Made by a program: the position numbers and the translations under genes. From IMG/VR virus record IMGVR_UViG_3300045107_000625, positions 1-35,630 of that record: a stretch of 35,630 bases of DNA, one strand, 5' to 3'. Below are positions 5,995 to 12,684 of the stretch, piece by piece. The notes beneath the pieces were generated by a model. That model was not told the DNA's origin and did no database searches. It was given only the letters and a program-made list of their open reading frames with translations. Positions within the stretch are counted from its first letter, which is position 1. Every line of letters starts with the position of its first letter. The stretch is from a virus.

Positions 5995-6599
5995 TGGGAA
6001 CCCGCTCTCGCATCCCCGACCCCTTGATGGACCGCGCCCTGGCCGCCTGGCGCGAGGCCAATCCCCAGGGATTGATTGGCCGCTTGGTGGAGCTGCACCG
6101 GCGCGACCCCGAGCTGGCGTTCACGCTGGCGTACTACACCGAGCGCTATTACGCCCAGCGCACCCCGCCCGGCGAGCCCTGGCCCTATCAGTGGCTCATG
6201 GCTGACGTGGCGAGCTGGCCAGTGGTGCACGGGCCCTCGAGGCTGAGGGTCTTTTATCAGGACATGCCCTCTGATCAGACGCTATGCCTCGTGTTTTATA
6301 CGTACCTAACAGGGTTTGAAACAGGAGGTGGCCTGATGGATCCGATCACGCTGGGCCAAGAGCGGGTGCGGCAGTTCCTCGAGTTCGAGCGCGACATCGC
6401 CGCGCTGGCCTACCGCGTCTCCGTCGAGGTGCAGGCCTACTACTCGATGAGGAAAGAGCGGTTGCGGCGCGACCTGCTCGACGAGGAGCTGGATGAGCTG
6501 TATAGGAATGCGGAGGGCTGCCCCTCCTGCGGGGGGTCGGGGCGGTGGGGGGACGACATCCCCTGCGGACGCTGCGGGGGGGGGGAGGGCGTGCGGTGA
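5994..6599 (+). CDS. Early protein with C-terminal CxxCxGxG zinc knuckles (201 aa)
   Basis: A helical protein of unknown family. The first 115 residues are rich in aromatic and charged residues. A second helical block runs about 118-172. At the end, CPSCGGSG and CGRCGGGEG form the same DnaJ-like paired knuckle as in the previous gene. It is coupled to that gene by a TGATG overlap. A second start at ATG 6336 (MDPITLGQ), preceded by ACAGGAGGTGG, could yield an 87-residue C-terminal product. Confidence 0.75.
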   Translation: MGTRSRIPDPLMDRALAAWREANPQGLIGRLVELHRRDPELAFTLAYYTERYYAQRTPPGEPWPYQWLMADVASWPVVHGPSRLRVFYQDMPSDQTLCLVFYTYLTGFETGGGLMDPITLGQERVRQFLEFERDIAALAYRVSVEVQAYYSMRKERLRRDLLDEELDELYRNAEGCPSCGGSGRWGDDIPCGRCGGGEGVR

Positions 6600-6620
6600 C
6601 CCGCAACACAGGAGAAGCCT

Positions 6621-6695
6621 ATGGTAAACGAACTAGCGAACACGTACACCGGCTTCCAAGAGTGCGGCGGGTTGCTTGAGGAGGTGGGCCCATGA
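6621..6695 (+). CDS. Very small ORF (24 aa), coupled to the next gene
   Basis: ATG 6621 has GGAGA (6611-6615) five bases upstream. It encodes a 24-residue peptide starting MVNELANTYTGF and ending in TGA 6693-6695, which overlaps the ATG at 6692. Spacing and overlap look like a genuine coupled micro-gene or a translational leader for its neighbour. No function is evident. Confidence 0.5.
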   Translation: MVNELANTYTGFQECGGLLEEVGP

Positions 6696-6922
6696 CCTTC
6701 TACACCCCCCCCTTCTTCGAGCCCGACTGCCCTTCCCCCCTCGACGCGCTGCGCGAGGAAAACCTGAAGCCCTGGGAACTCCAGGGCCGGGCCATCTTCT
6801 GCACTGCCTTGATGGGGCACTGCCTCGAGCGGGGCTTGCTCGGCGAGGCTGCGCGGTTCGAGTTTTTGAGCAGTTTGTGTAGGGATGAACTCGAGCGGCG
6901 GGAGGTGCGGCATGTCACCTGA
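6692..6922 (+). CDS. Hypothetical early protein (76 aa)
   Basis: Starts at ATG 6692 (ATGA overlap; GAGGAGGTGG upstream). It is a small helical protein with two cysteines (IFCTALMGHC) and an amphipathic, charged C-terminus (FLSSLCRDELERREV). The family is not recognised. It sits in a tight run of overlapping early genes and overlaps the next by 11 bases. Confidence 0.7.
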   Translation: MTFYTPPFFEPDCPSPLDALREENLKPWELQGRAIFCTALMGHCLERGLLGEAARFEFLSSLCRDELERREVRHVT

Positions 6923-7100
6923 TTACCGAAACGATCCTCCCCCCCTGGAAGTCCCACAAAGCCCAGAGGACGGGCTCGATTTAGACCCCGCTACCAGGGC
7001 TCAGCTCAAGTTCATTCGGCGCTACGAGTGGCTTCTGACGCTCGTGGGGGCGGGTTTTGTCCTCGTGTTGCTGGCGGTACTGGCGGGGGTGGGGCGGTGA
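6912..7100 (+). CDS. Small single-pass membrane protein (62 aa)
   Basis: ATG 6912 lies five bases after GGAGGTG (6901-6907). The first 40 residues are Pro-, Asp- and charge-rich. The C-terminus is one strong hydrophobic helix (LLTLVGAGFVLVLLAVLAGV), giving an N-in or N-out tail-anchored topology. The function is unknown; small membrane proteins in early phage operons often modify the host envelope or block superinfection. Confidence 0.65.
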   Translation: MSPDYRNDPPPLEVPQSPEDGLDLDPATRAQLKFIRRYEWLLTLVGAGFVLVLLAVLAGVGR

Positions 7101-7279
7101 GCCAAAAACCACCTTCGCGCATATTGGGTCGCATTGACGCAAACGGCCACCGAGTCATTTGGTTGGATAAACCAAAAGCCATTTTCCCTATTGCGTGCGT
7201 CGAAATCCGACCCCGAAAAAAGCTGATCGGGTTCTGCGATTTTCAGCGCGCACAGCGCTGGCTTAAGGAGGCCAAATGA
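7097..7279 (+). CDS. Hypothetical early protein (60 aa)
   Basis: The likely start is GTG 7097, overlapping the previous stop (GTGA), with a G-rich site upstream. The product is basic, with beta-prone stretches (GRIDANGHRVIWLDKP, CVEIRPRKKLIGF). It overlaps the next ATG (ATGA). No family is recognised. Confidence 0.6.
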   Translation: MSQKPPSRILGRIDANGHRVIWLDKPKAIFPIACVEIRPRKKLIGFCDFQRAQRWLKEAK

Positions 7280-7488
7280 CCATCCTCCGCGAGTCCACCC
7301 TCGAGTACCCCTCCGAAGCCCGGCTGATGGATAGGTTCGCACAGGCCCGCTACTCCAGGCCCCACTTCACCCCCGTGCAGGGCGGGTGGAGCGTGTGCTG
7401 CGCGCCCTGGTTCGAGCTGTGCGGTCGGGGGCGGACGCGGCTCGAGGCGCTCCAGCATCTGGCGCAGAAACTGGCGGTGACGCCATGA
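7276..7488 (+). CDS. Hypothetical early protein (70 aa)
   Basis: ATG 7276 follows AAGGAGG and overlaps the previous stop. The C-terminal WSVCCAPWFELCGRGRTRLEALQHLAQKL has the look of a small alpha/beta fold (strand, then a helix with 'EAL..L'), as in HicB-like or other small beta-alpha proteins. This is a weak resemblance. It lies in the early operon before the RecT-like gene. Confidence 0.65.
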   Translation: MTILRESTLEYPSEARLMDRFAQARYSRPHFTPVQGGWSVCCAPWFELCGRGRTRLEALQHLAQKLAVTP

Positions 7489-7721
7489 CTTTAGTTGATG
7501 TCTCCCGCCTCTCCGAGCGCATCCAGCAGATCACCGGCAGGCTGCCGGCCATCCTCCTCAACACCGACGGCGGGTTCATCGCCACGGTGCGGCACGGCGA
7601 GCGGGATTTGGCGGTGTGGGGGGACGACGTGGAGGGGGCGCTCGAGGGCCTGCGGCGGTGGGTGGAATGGGGGCCGGAAGCGGCCCAGAAAGGGGTTTGG
7701 TATGGGCGAACTCTCGGTTAG
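7485..7721 (+). CDS. Hypothetical early protein (78 aa)
   Basis: ATG 7485 overlaps the previous stop (ATGA). The pattern LPAILLNTDGGFIATVRHGERDLAVWGDDVEGALEGLRRWVE suggests strands followed by a helix, much like its upstream neighbour, so the two may be distant paralogues. It overlaps the RecT-like gene by 20 bases. Confidence 0.65.
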   Translation: MTLVDVSRLSERIQQITGRLPAILLNTDGGFIATVRHGERDLAVWGDDVEGALEGLRRWVEWGPEAAQKGVWYGRTLG

Positions 7722-8595
7722 GAGCGAACTCGACGCCTTGACCCTGGCAACGCAGGTGGGGCAACTGCGGGGCTTCGGCGAGACGCTGGTTAAAAGCGGC
7801 CTTTTACCCCAGAGCATCAAGACTCCTGAGGCGGCGGTGGTGATCATCCTCAAAGGGCGCGAACTGGGGATTCCGCCGATGGAGGCCCTGAACTCCATCA
7901 GCGTTATTCAAGGCAAGCCCACCGTGAGCCCCCAGCTCATGCTCGCGCTCATTTACCGGAGCGGCCTGGGCAGCATTCAAATCCTCGAGCGCACCGATAG
8001 CCGCTCGGTGGTCCGGGCGCACCGCAAGGGCCTGCCACCCCAGGACTTCACCTTCACCCTCGAGGACGCCCGGCGGCTGGGCCTGGCGGAGAAGGACAAC
8101 TACCGCAAACAGCCCTCCGTGATGCTCCAGTGGCGCAACGTAGCAGCAGCAGCGCGTGCAGTGTTCCCCGACGTGGTGTCGGGCCTGTACACACCCGATG
8201 AGATGGGGGCTGAGGTAGTGGTCGGGGACGACGAGGGCATGAGTGTGGTCATGCCCCAACAGCCCCGTGAGGCTGCTATCGAGGCTGAGATTACGCCCGA
8301 TTACGCCACCCCTGCCCAGATCACAGCCATCAGCATCGCGCTCAAAGAGGCCGGTTTTGGCACGTCAGAAGGGGCTAAAGCCCAGGGGCGGGATTTCCTA
8401 GCGTTTTTGGTGGGCCTCGAGGAGCTGACGAGTGCCAAACATCTAACTACCGAACAGGCCGAAATCATTCTCAACTCCATTGGCAATAGCGACCTGGGGA
8501 CGTTCCGTGCTGACAAAGAGCGGCTCGAGGCATTAGTCAACGAATGGCAGGCATTTAGGGCGGCGAAGAAGGCCCCAGTTGAGCCTGCTGCGTAA
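7702..8595 (+). CDS. RecT-family single-strand annealing protein
   Basis: A 297-residue protein whose N-terminal two-thirds match the RecT/phage annealing-protein pattern I know: ILKGRELGIPPMEALNSISVIQGKPTVSPQLMLALI, followed by LEDARRLGL and a QWRNVAAAARAVFPDVVSGLYTPDEM block (about 40-180). The remaining C-terminal region is helical. RecT proteins bind single-stranded DNA and pair homologous strands in phage recombination and end repair. The start ATG 7702 has AAAGGGG upstream. No RecE-like exonuclease lies beside it. Confidence 0.85.
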   Translation: MGELSVRSELDALTLATQVGQLRGFGETLVKSGLLPQSIKTPEAAVVIILKGRELGIPPMEALNSISVIQGKPTVSPQLMLALIYRSGLGSIQILERTDSRSVVRAHRKGLPPQDFTFTLEDARRLGLAEKDNYRKQPSVMLQWRNVAAAARAVFPDVVSGLYTPDEMGAEVVVGDDEGMSVVMPQQPREAAIEAEITPDYATPAQITAISIALKEAGFGTSEGAKAQGRDFLAFLVGLEELTSAKHLTTEQAEIILNSIGNSDLGTFRADKERLEALVNEWQAFRAAKKAPVEPAA

Positions 8596-8598
8596 GCC

Positions 8599-9480
8599 AT
8601 GCAGGAAATGACCCTCGAGCGGCTCAAGCCCGCCCTGGCCCCCCACAACACGCTGGGGGCTATCGTCATGGTCTTTTATGAGCTGGGAGGCGAGTGGACA
8701 GCCTCCCAGCTCATCGCCGCCACGGGTAGGCCGGAGCGCTCGGTGTTCGACGCGCTCAAATCTCTGGTAAAAGCGGGGACACTGCGGAAAGTTGCAGTGG
8801 CGACTGCGGAAACCCGCAGTCCGGTGTACGTATTCACTGCGGAAACCCGCAGTGAGTTACTGCGGAAACCCGCAGTGGCGACTGCGGAAACCCGCAGTGA
8901 GTTACTGCGGAAACCCGCAGTGAACCAGGCCGAATCACTGCGGAAACCCGCAGTCGAAACCACTGCGGAAACCCGCACCACTGCGGAAACCCGCAGTGAC
9001 CAGAATGCCGAGCAGGACGCGCAAAATGCGGCGACTGCGGAAACCCGCAGTTCGGAAAAATCTCCTCTTCTTTTAAGTACTTCTTTAACTACAAAATTAC
9101 TTAAAGAACCAAGGGCAGTTAAACCCAAATCTAATAAGGGGGGGTCTGGGGGGGAACCCGAATACGACCCTTTAGCTGACCCCGACGTGCCGAGCTGGAT
9201 TCCGCTCAAGCTCTGGACCGACTTCGCAGGGCACCGGCGCGACATCCGGCACCCGCTCACTGCGCGGGCCGTCAGAGTTCTGGTCGGTCAGCTCGAGGGC
9301 TGGCGCGAGACGTTCGGGCAGGAGGCGGTTCTGGACACCTTGCGGGCCAGTATCGCCAACGGTTGGCGCGGGGTTTTCGCGCCCAAAAGCCAGTCTCCAC
9401 CAGGTAACGGCGAAGCCAAGAGCCGGAATCGGCGCAACTACGAGCGGATTTTATCGAGCATAGGAGGCGGGGATGATTGA
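8599..9480 (+). CDS. Replication initiator (lambda O-like role) with the origin inside the gene
   Basis: A 293-residue protein in three parts. Residues about 15-65 form a winged helix (GGEWTASQLIAATGRPERSVFDALKSLVKAG). Residues about 67-152 are a low-complexity linker made of TAETRS and LRKPAV units, encoded by the iterons. The C-terminal domain (about 190-270: WIPLKLWTDFAGHRR, then LRASIANGWRGVFAP) resembles primosomal DnaT/DnaD-like replisome-organiser domains. The role is to bind the iterons and recruit the loader encoded next. The start is ATG 8599; ATG 8608 is possible. It overlaps the next gene by eight bases. Confidence 0.8.
   Translation: MQEMTLERLKPALAPHNTLGAIVMVFYELGGEWTASQLIAATGRPERSVFDALKSLVKAGTLRKVAVATAETRSPVYVFTAETRSELLRKPAVATAETRSELLRKPAVNQAESLRKPAVETTAETRTTAETRSDQNAEQDAQNAATAETRSSEKSPLLLSTSLTTKLLKEPRAVKPKSNKGGSGGEPEYDPLADPDVPSWIPLKLWTDFAGHRRDIRHPLTARAVRVLVGQLEGWRETFGQEAVLDTLRASIANGWRGVFAPKSQSPPGNGEAKSRNRRNYERILSSIGGGDD
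8781..9051. repeat. Iteron array (ten 18-bp units), probable replication origin
   Basis: The unit ACTGCGGAAACCCGCAGT, with inverted arms ACTGCGG/CCGCAGT, begins at 8803, 8836, 8859, 8881, 8904, 8937, 8980 and 9034 (exact), and at 8781 and 8962 (degenerate). Most starts are 22-23 or 33 bp apart, about two or three helical turns, so sites lie on one DNA face. The unit is read as TAETRS in some copies and LRKPAV in others, so the DNA, not the peptide, is conserved. It lies within the initiator gene, as in lambda O. Confidence 0.8.
9052..9145. other. AT-rich tract next to the iterons, candidate DNA-unwinding element
   Basis: Directly after the last iteron comes a stretch rich in A/T (for example CTTCTTTTAAGTACTTCTTT, then ACAAAATTACTTAAAG), in strong contrast to its GC-rich surroundings, yet still inside the open frame. 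In lambda-type origins the melting region sits beside the iterons in the same way. Confidence 0.6.
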
Positions 9481-9931
9481 CCAGAAGGCGTTTAGCGCGG
9501 GGATGGCCCTGCTCAGCGACCGGTTCAACCGGGACGTTAGCGAGGAGTTGTCCAGGGGGTATTACGCGATCCTGAACCGCGAGATGGACACTGCAGGTTT
9601 CAAGGTGGCGGTACAGCAGGTGTTCCGCCACAACCGCTTCTGGCCCAGCCCGCAGGAACTGATCGAGGCCTGCCGAGGGCGGGCTGAGGAGTTAGCCGAG
9701 ACCGAGTGGTTCCGGCTGATGGAAGCCGCGCAGAGCGGCAAGCGGGCCGAGCTGAGCATCTCCGGGAAGCGGGCTCTAGCCGCCGTGGGCGGGGACTGGG
9801 CGCTACGGACCGAGCAGACCAGCTACCTCCGGCGAGAGTTCCTGAAAGCGTACCTGGCCCACGCAGGGGCACAAAAGCCGTGGACGGTACAGGTAGGTGG
9901 CGAGCCGGTAGCGCTGGAGGACGACGCATGA
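9473..9931 (+). CDS. Probable helicase loader / replication partner (152 aa)
   Basis: This gene directly follows and overlaps the initiator. The helical N-terminal domain (about 1-65) with FRHNRFWPSPQELIEAC resembles the family of small phage helicase-loading proteins (SPP1 G39P type, 'F-x-P-S-x-x-E-L'). The position matches lambda P after O. There is no Walker motif, so it would not be a DnaC-type ATPase. The last 22 residues are odd: GAQKPWTVQVGGEPVAL comes from a 51-bp segment identical to one in the tail gene at 21138. Confidence 0.6.
   Translation: MIDQKAFSAGMALLSDRFNRDVSEELSRGYYAILNREMDTAGFKVAVQQVFRHNRFWPSPQELIEACRGRAEELAETEWFRLMEAAQSGKRAELSISGKRALAAVGGDWALRTEQTSYLRREFLKAYLAHAGAQKPWTVQVGGEPVALEDDA
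9866..9916. repeat. 51-bp perfect repeat, copy in the replication gene
   Basis: Identical base for base to 21237-21287. It is read in the same frame there, giving GAQKPWTVQVGGEPVAL in both proteins. Outside the 51 bp the two genes are unrelated. Confidence 0.9.
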
Positions 9932-10167
9932 ATGCCCTTGTAAAAATCCCGGCTGACCTTTACCCCATTTATCAGTGGGCACAAGGTTTCAAGGGCGGCC
10001 ACGCCCAGGAAAAACACGCGGCCTTGGCCTCGGTAATACGAGCCTGGTTCGCAGCTCGAATTGCCGATGTGGAAAAGGGCCACCGGGCCGAGGTGGTGTG
10101 GAACTCCCTGCGCGAGCACCTTCTGCCGGTGCTACGCAAGCATGGCGTGGACTGTAGGACGCAATAA
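9928..10167 (+). CDS. Hypothetical early protein (79 aa)
   Basis: Starts at ATG 9928, overlapping the previous stop, after GGAGG. It is a helical, basic protein (YPIYQWAQGFKGGHAQEKHAALASVIRAWF). The family is not recognised. Its place between replication and nuclease genes suggests DNA metabolism, but nothing in the sequence shows it. Confidence 0.65.
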   Translation: MNALVKIPADLYPIYQWAQGFKGGHAQEKHAALASVIRAWFAARIADVEKGHRAEVVWNSLREHLLPVLRKHGVDCRTQ

Positions 10168-10170
10168 CGT

Positions 10171-10542
10171 ATGTTTCAGAGACAACGTACCCCCAAAACT
10201 GCCACCCTCAGGAAACTGCACGCCATGACGTTCAGTGAGGCCCACCTCGAGCGCCTCATCACCGATTATCTGCGTGCGTGTGGCTGGTTCGTGCTCAAAA
10301 CCGATGCTGGTGCGGGCCGCCGGGCGGGCGGGAGTTTCGGCTCACTCCAACCCGGCTATCCTGATCTGACCTGCCTGAAAAACGGTCGGGTTTTGCTCAT
10401 CGAGGTTAAATCCCCGAGTGGGACGCTCAGCGAGGCGCAGAAACGCAAACATCGCGAGCTGGCCGCGCATGGCTGCCACGTACACGTGGTGCGCTCGATA
10501 GGGGAGCTCGAGGCGGCATTGGAGGTCAATGCTGTACACTGA
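10171..10542 (+). CDS. VRR-NUC domain nuclease (123 aa)
   Basis: Residues about 20-118 carry the PD-(D/E)xK pattern of VRR-NUC proteins: an early acidic helix (SEAHLERLI), GYPDL with D65, IEVKSPSGTLSEAQ with E78 and K80, and a following H. Such phage enzymes are endonucleases, some acting on Holliday junctions, and may serve recombination with the RecT-like protein or resolve replicating DNA before packaging. The start could also be ATG 10225 (MTFSEAH), since no strong ribosome site precedes 10171. Confidence 0.88.
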   Translation: MFQRQRTPKTATLRKLHAMTFSEAHLERLITDYLRACGWFVLKTDAGAGRRAGGSFGSLQPGYPDLTCLKNGRVLLIEVKSPSGTLSEAQKRKHRELAAHGCHVHVVRSIGELEAALEVNAVH

Positions 10543-10981
10543 GGCCGTAGCGCCCCGCCGGGGAGACGGGTTATGTAACCCAGCAACCGACGTGGGCGTT
10601 TTAATGGTTCCCGGACGAGTCCCCAAACACGGCAGTGTAGCCTGGCCCCGCTGGCGGGATGAGCTGCATTTTACCCTGGCAAAAAACAATATATCTCCCG
10701 TCGCCGAAAATCAGATACTGCACCTGCGGGCCGTATGCTACTACGGCTCAAATGGGCAATACACCACCCCTACCGAGTGGGCAGACCGTCTGGCTGTGCC
10801 TCAGATTGCCACGCTGACCGAAACCCTATTCCTGGCTTTGTTAAATCACCTTTACGTGCGCCGGGCTCAGGTCAACAGCCTGCATATTGAGCGTCACATT
10901 TGCCTCGAGCAGGAACTGCAAGCCCAGTTCGGCCCGGCCTGGGCTCGAGGGGGGTTGAGGCTAGAGTATGAAGCGACCTAA
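10529..10981 (+). CDS. Hypothetical protein (150 aa) before the terminase genes
   Basis: ATG 10529 follows GGAGGT closely and overlaps the nuclease gene; ATG 10604 (MVPGRVPKHG) is an alternative giving 125 residues. The body is helical with paired aromatic positions (AVCYYGSNGQYTTPTEWADRL). No family is recognised. The location just before small terminase suggests a late-gene regulator or packaging accessory, which is inference. The stretch between the two starts contains the palindrome GGGTTATGTAACCC (10568-10581). Confidence 0.6.
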   Translation: MLYTEAVAPRRGDGLCNPATDVGVLMVPGRVPKHGSVAWPRWRDELHFTLAKNNISPVAENQILHLRAVCYYGSNGQYTTPTEWADRLAVPQIATLTETLFLALLNHLYVRRAQVNSLHIERHICLEQELQAQFGPAWARGGLRLEYEAT

Positions 10982-11417
10982 ATATCGCCCCGACCTCGAC
11001 CTCAAAGCCGAGATTTTAGCCGAGAGTATTTTACTCGGCGATGACACCACTTGTCAGCGCTATAAAATCAGCCCCCGGACGCTATATCGCTACCGTGCCG
11101 AGCTGCCCAAAAACATGTTCTTGGCAGAGAAAGTCAGTCAAAAAAAGGCCAGCCTCGAGCAAGCCTGGGCGGCCACGATCCCGGCGGCGGCTAGAGCGGC
11201 TATCGAGTTCCTGGCCAGGGCAGCTTGCCAGGCTGACCCCCGCGACCCTGAGGCCATCCATGCTGTAGCTGGTGCACTCAAAATCCTGGCCGAAACCCAC
11301 GTCACCCTGAGAGGTCTAGATGTCATCCTCGCTGCCTATGGAGCTCGAGCTGATGCCGCGCAACCTGCGCCCCTACCTGCGGGCGCTGGCCAAGCAGCAG
11401 AGCGCCCGAGCGCCTGA
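10968..11417 (+). CDS. terS: Probable terminase small subunit
   Basis: 149 residues. The N-terminal part (about 8-50: LKAEILAESILLGDDTTCQRYKISPRTLYRYR) is an HTH fitting the DNA-recognition domain of small terminases. The rest is helical (ASLEQAWAATIPAAARAAIEFL), suited to oligomer formation, with a Pro/Ala-rich tail. It would bind the phage pac or cos site and load the large subunit, whose gene overlaps its 3' end by 98 bases. The assignment rests on the HTH, size and position. Confidence 0.75.
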   Translation: MKRPKYRPDLDLKAEILAESILLGDDTTCQRYKISPRTLYRYRAELPKNMFLAEKVSQKKASLEQAWAATIPAAARAAIEFLARAACQADPRDPEAIHAVAGALKILAETHVTLRGLDVILAAYGARADAAQPAPLPAGAGQAAERPSA

Positions 11418-12684
11418 AACTCCGCCTCCGCCACTGCTGGAGTTCATCCCCCAGGTCTCGCCCTATTTGCAATCGCCGCATCACCTAGCCCCCCTGGCAG
11501 CATTGCTCGAGCGCAGCCTCAACGAGCCGGTGCGGGCTCTGGTCTCCACCCCCCCCCAGCACACCAAAACCACCACCTTATTGCACGGCATGGCCTGGCT
11601 AATGCGCCAGCGCCCCCAGCGCACCAACGCCTATGTCAGCTATGCTACCGACTTTGCCCGTAGCAAATCTCGCCTGGCGCGGCGCATTGCTGAGGATGCT
11701 CGAGTGCCCCTCGACCCCAACTCAGACCGGCTCGAGGAATGGCGTACCCTCCAAGGGGGCGGGATGTTGGCTACTGGCATCGGAGGGCCGCTAACCGGCC
11801 ACGGCATTAACGGCCTGCTGCTGGTGGATGATCCGGTGAAGAATCGCCAGGAGGCCGAGAGCGCCCTCATTCGGGAGCGCCACTGGGAGTGGTTCAACGA
11901 CGTGGCCTTCACCCGGCTGCACCCCCAGGCCAGCGTCATCGTGTGCATGACCCGCTGGCATCCCGACGATTTGATAGGCCGCTTGAGCGCCAAGGGTTGG
12001 CACCTGCTCAACCTGCCCGCCATCAACGAACAGGGCCACGCCCTGTGGCCGGAGCGGTATCCCCTCGAGGCCCTGCATAAAATCCGCCAGCAGGTGGGCG
12101 AGTACACCTGGGCCAGCCTGTACCTGGGCCAGCCCCGGCCCAGGGGCGGGGCGCTTTTCCGCGAACCGACCTACTACGACCAGCTACCAGACACCGGCTA
12201 CACGTATGCCAGGGGGTTCGACCTGGCCTACAGCAGCCGCAAAAGCGCGGACTATTCGGTCATCGTTTCAGGTCGCTACGCCGCCGGGGTGCTGTACCTC
12301 GAGGATGTGTGGCGGGCCCAGGTGGAGAGCCCGGTGTTCGCCAATGCGGCCAAACTGGGGCGTGGGCCGATGCACATCTATGCCCACGGGGTCGAGCGCG
12401 GAGTGCTACAGATGTTTCAGCGCGACCACCGGCTGCCCATCGTCATTCGCGATGCCAGAGATGGCGGTGACAAGTTCGCTCGAGCGCAGCCCGCTGCCGC
12501 CGCGTGGAACGCTGGACGCATCCGCATCCCCCAAAGCGCGGCCTGGCTCGAGGCCCTGCTGAGCGAGGTGCTGGCCTTCACCGGGGTCAACGACCCGCAC
12601 GACGACCAGGTGGACGCCCTAGCTGCGTTGTGGGATGCACTCTCGCGCAGCAGTGACGTGCGGGTCAAAGGAGAGGTGGCATAA
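11320..12684 (+). CDS. terL: Terminase large subunit
   Basis: 454 residues, ATPase plus nuclease for DNA packaging. The Walker A variant is STPPQHTKTTT (K about 84), Walker B GLLLVDD (D170, D171), and the coupling motif VCMTRWH (about 208-214). The RNase H-like nuclease domain shows GFDLAYSS (D about 301) and DPHDDQVDA (about 425-433). GAGAGGT four bases upstream supports ATG 11320. Overlapping neighbours on both sides (small terminase, portal) complete the usual packaging module. Confidence 0.95.
   Translation: MSSSLPMELELMPRNLRPYLRALAKQQSARAPETPPPPLLEFIPQVSPYLQSPHHLAPLAALLERSLNEPVRALVSTPPQHTKTTTLLHGMAWLMRQRPQRTNAYVSYATDFARSKSRLARRIAEDARVPLDPNSDRLEEWRTLQGGGMLATGIGGPLTGHGINGLLLVDDPVKNRQEAESALIRERHWEWFNDVAFTRLHPQASVIVCMTRWHPDDLIGRLSAKGWHLLNLPAINEQGHALWPERYPLEALHKIRQQVGEYTWASLYLGQPRPRGGALFREPTYYDQLPDTGYTYARGFDLAYSSRKSADYSVIVSGRYAAGVLYLEDVWRAQVESPVFANAAKLGRGPMHIYAHGVERGVLQMFQRDHRLPIVIRDARDGGDKFARAQPAAAAWNAGRIRIPQSAAWLEALLSEVLAFTGVNDPHDDQVDALAALWDALSRSSDVRVKGEVA

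Noticed and set aside
8781-9051. CRISPR array
   Set aside because: Units are only 18 bp, spacers are 0-36 bp and unequal, and the whole array is inside an open reading frame. Iterons explain it better.
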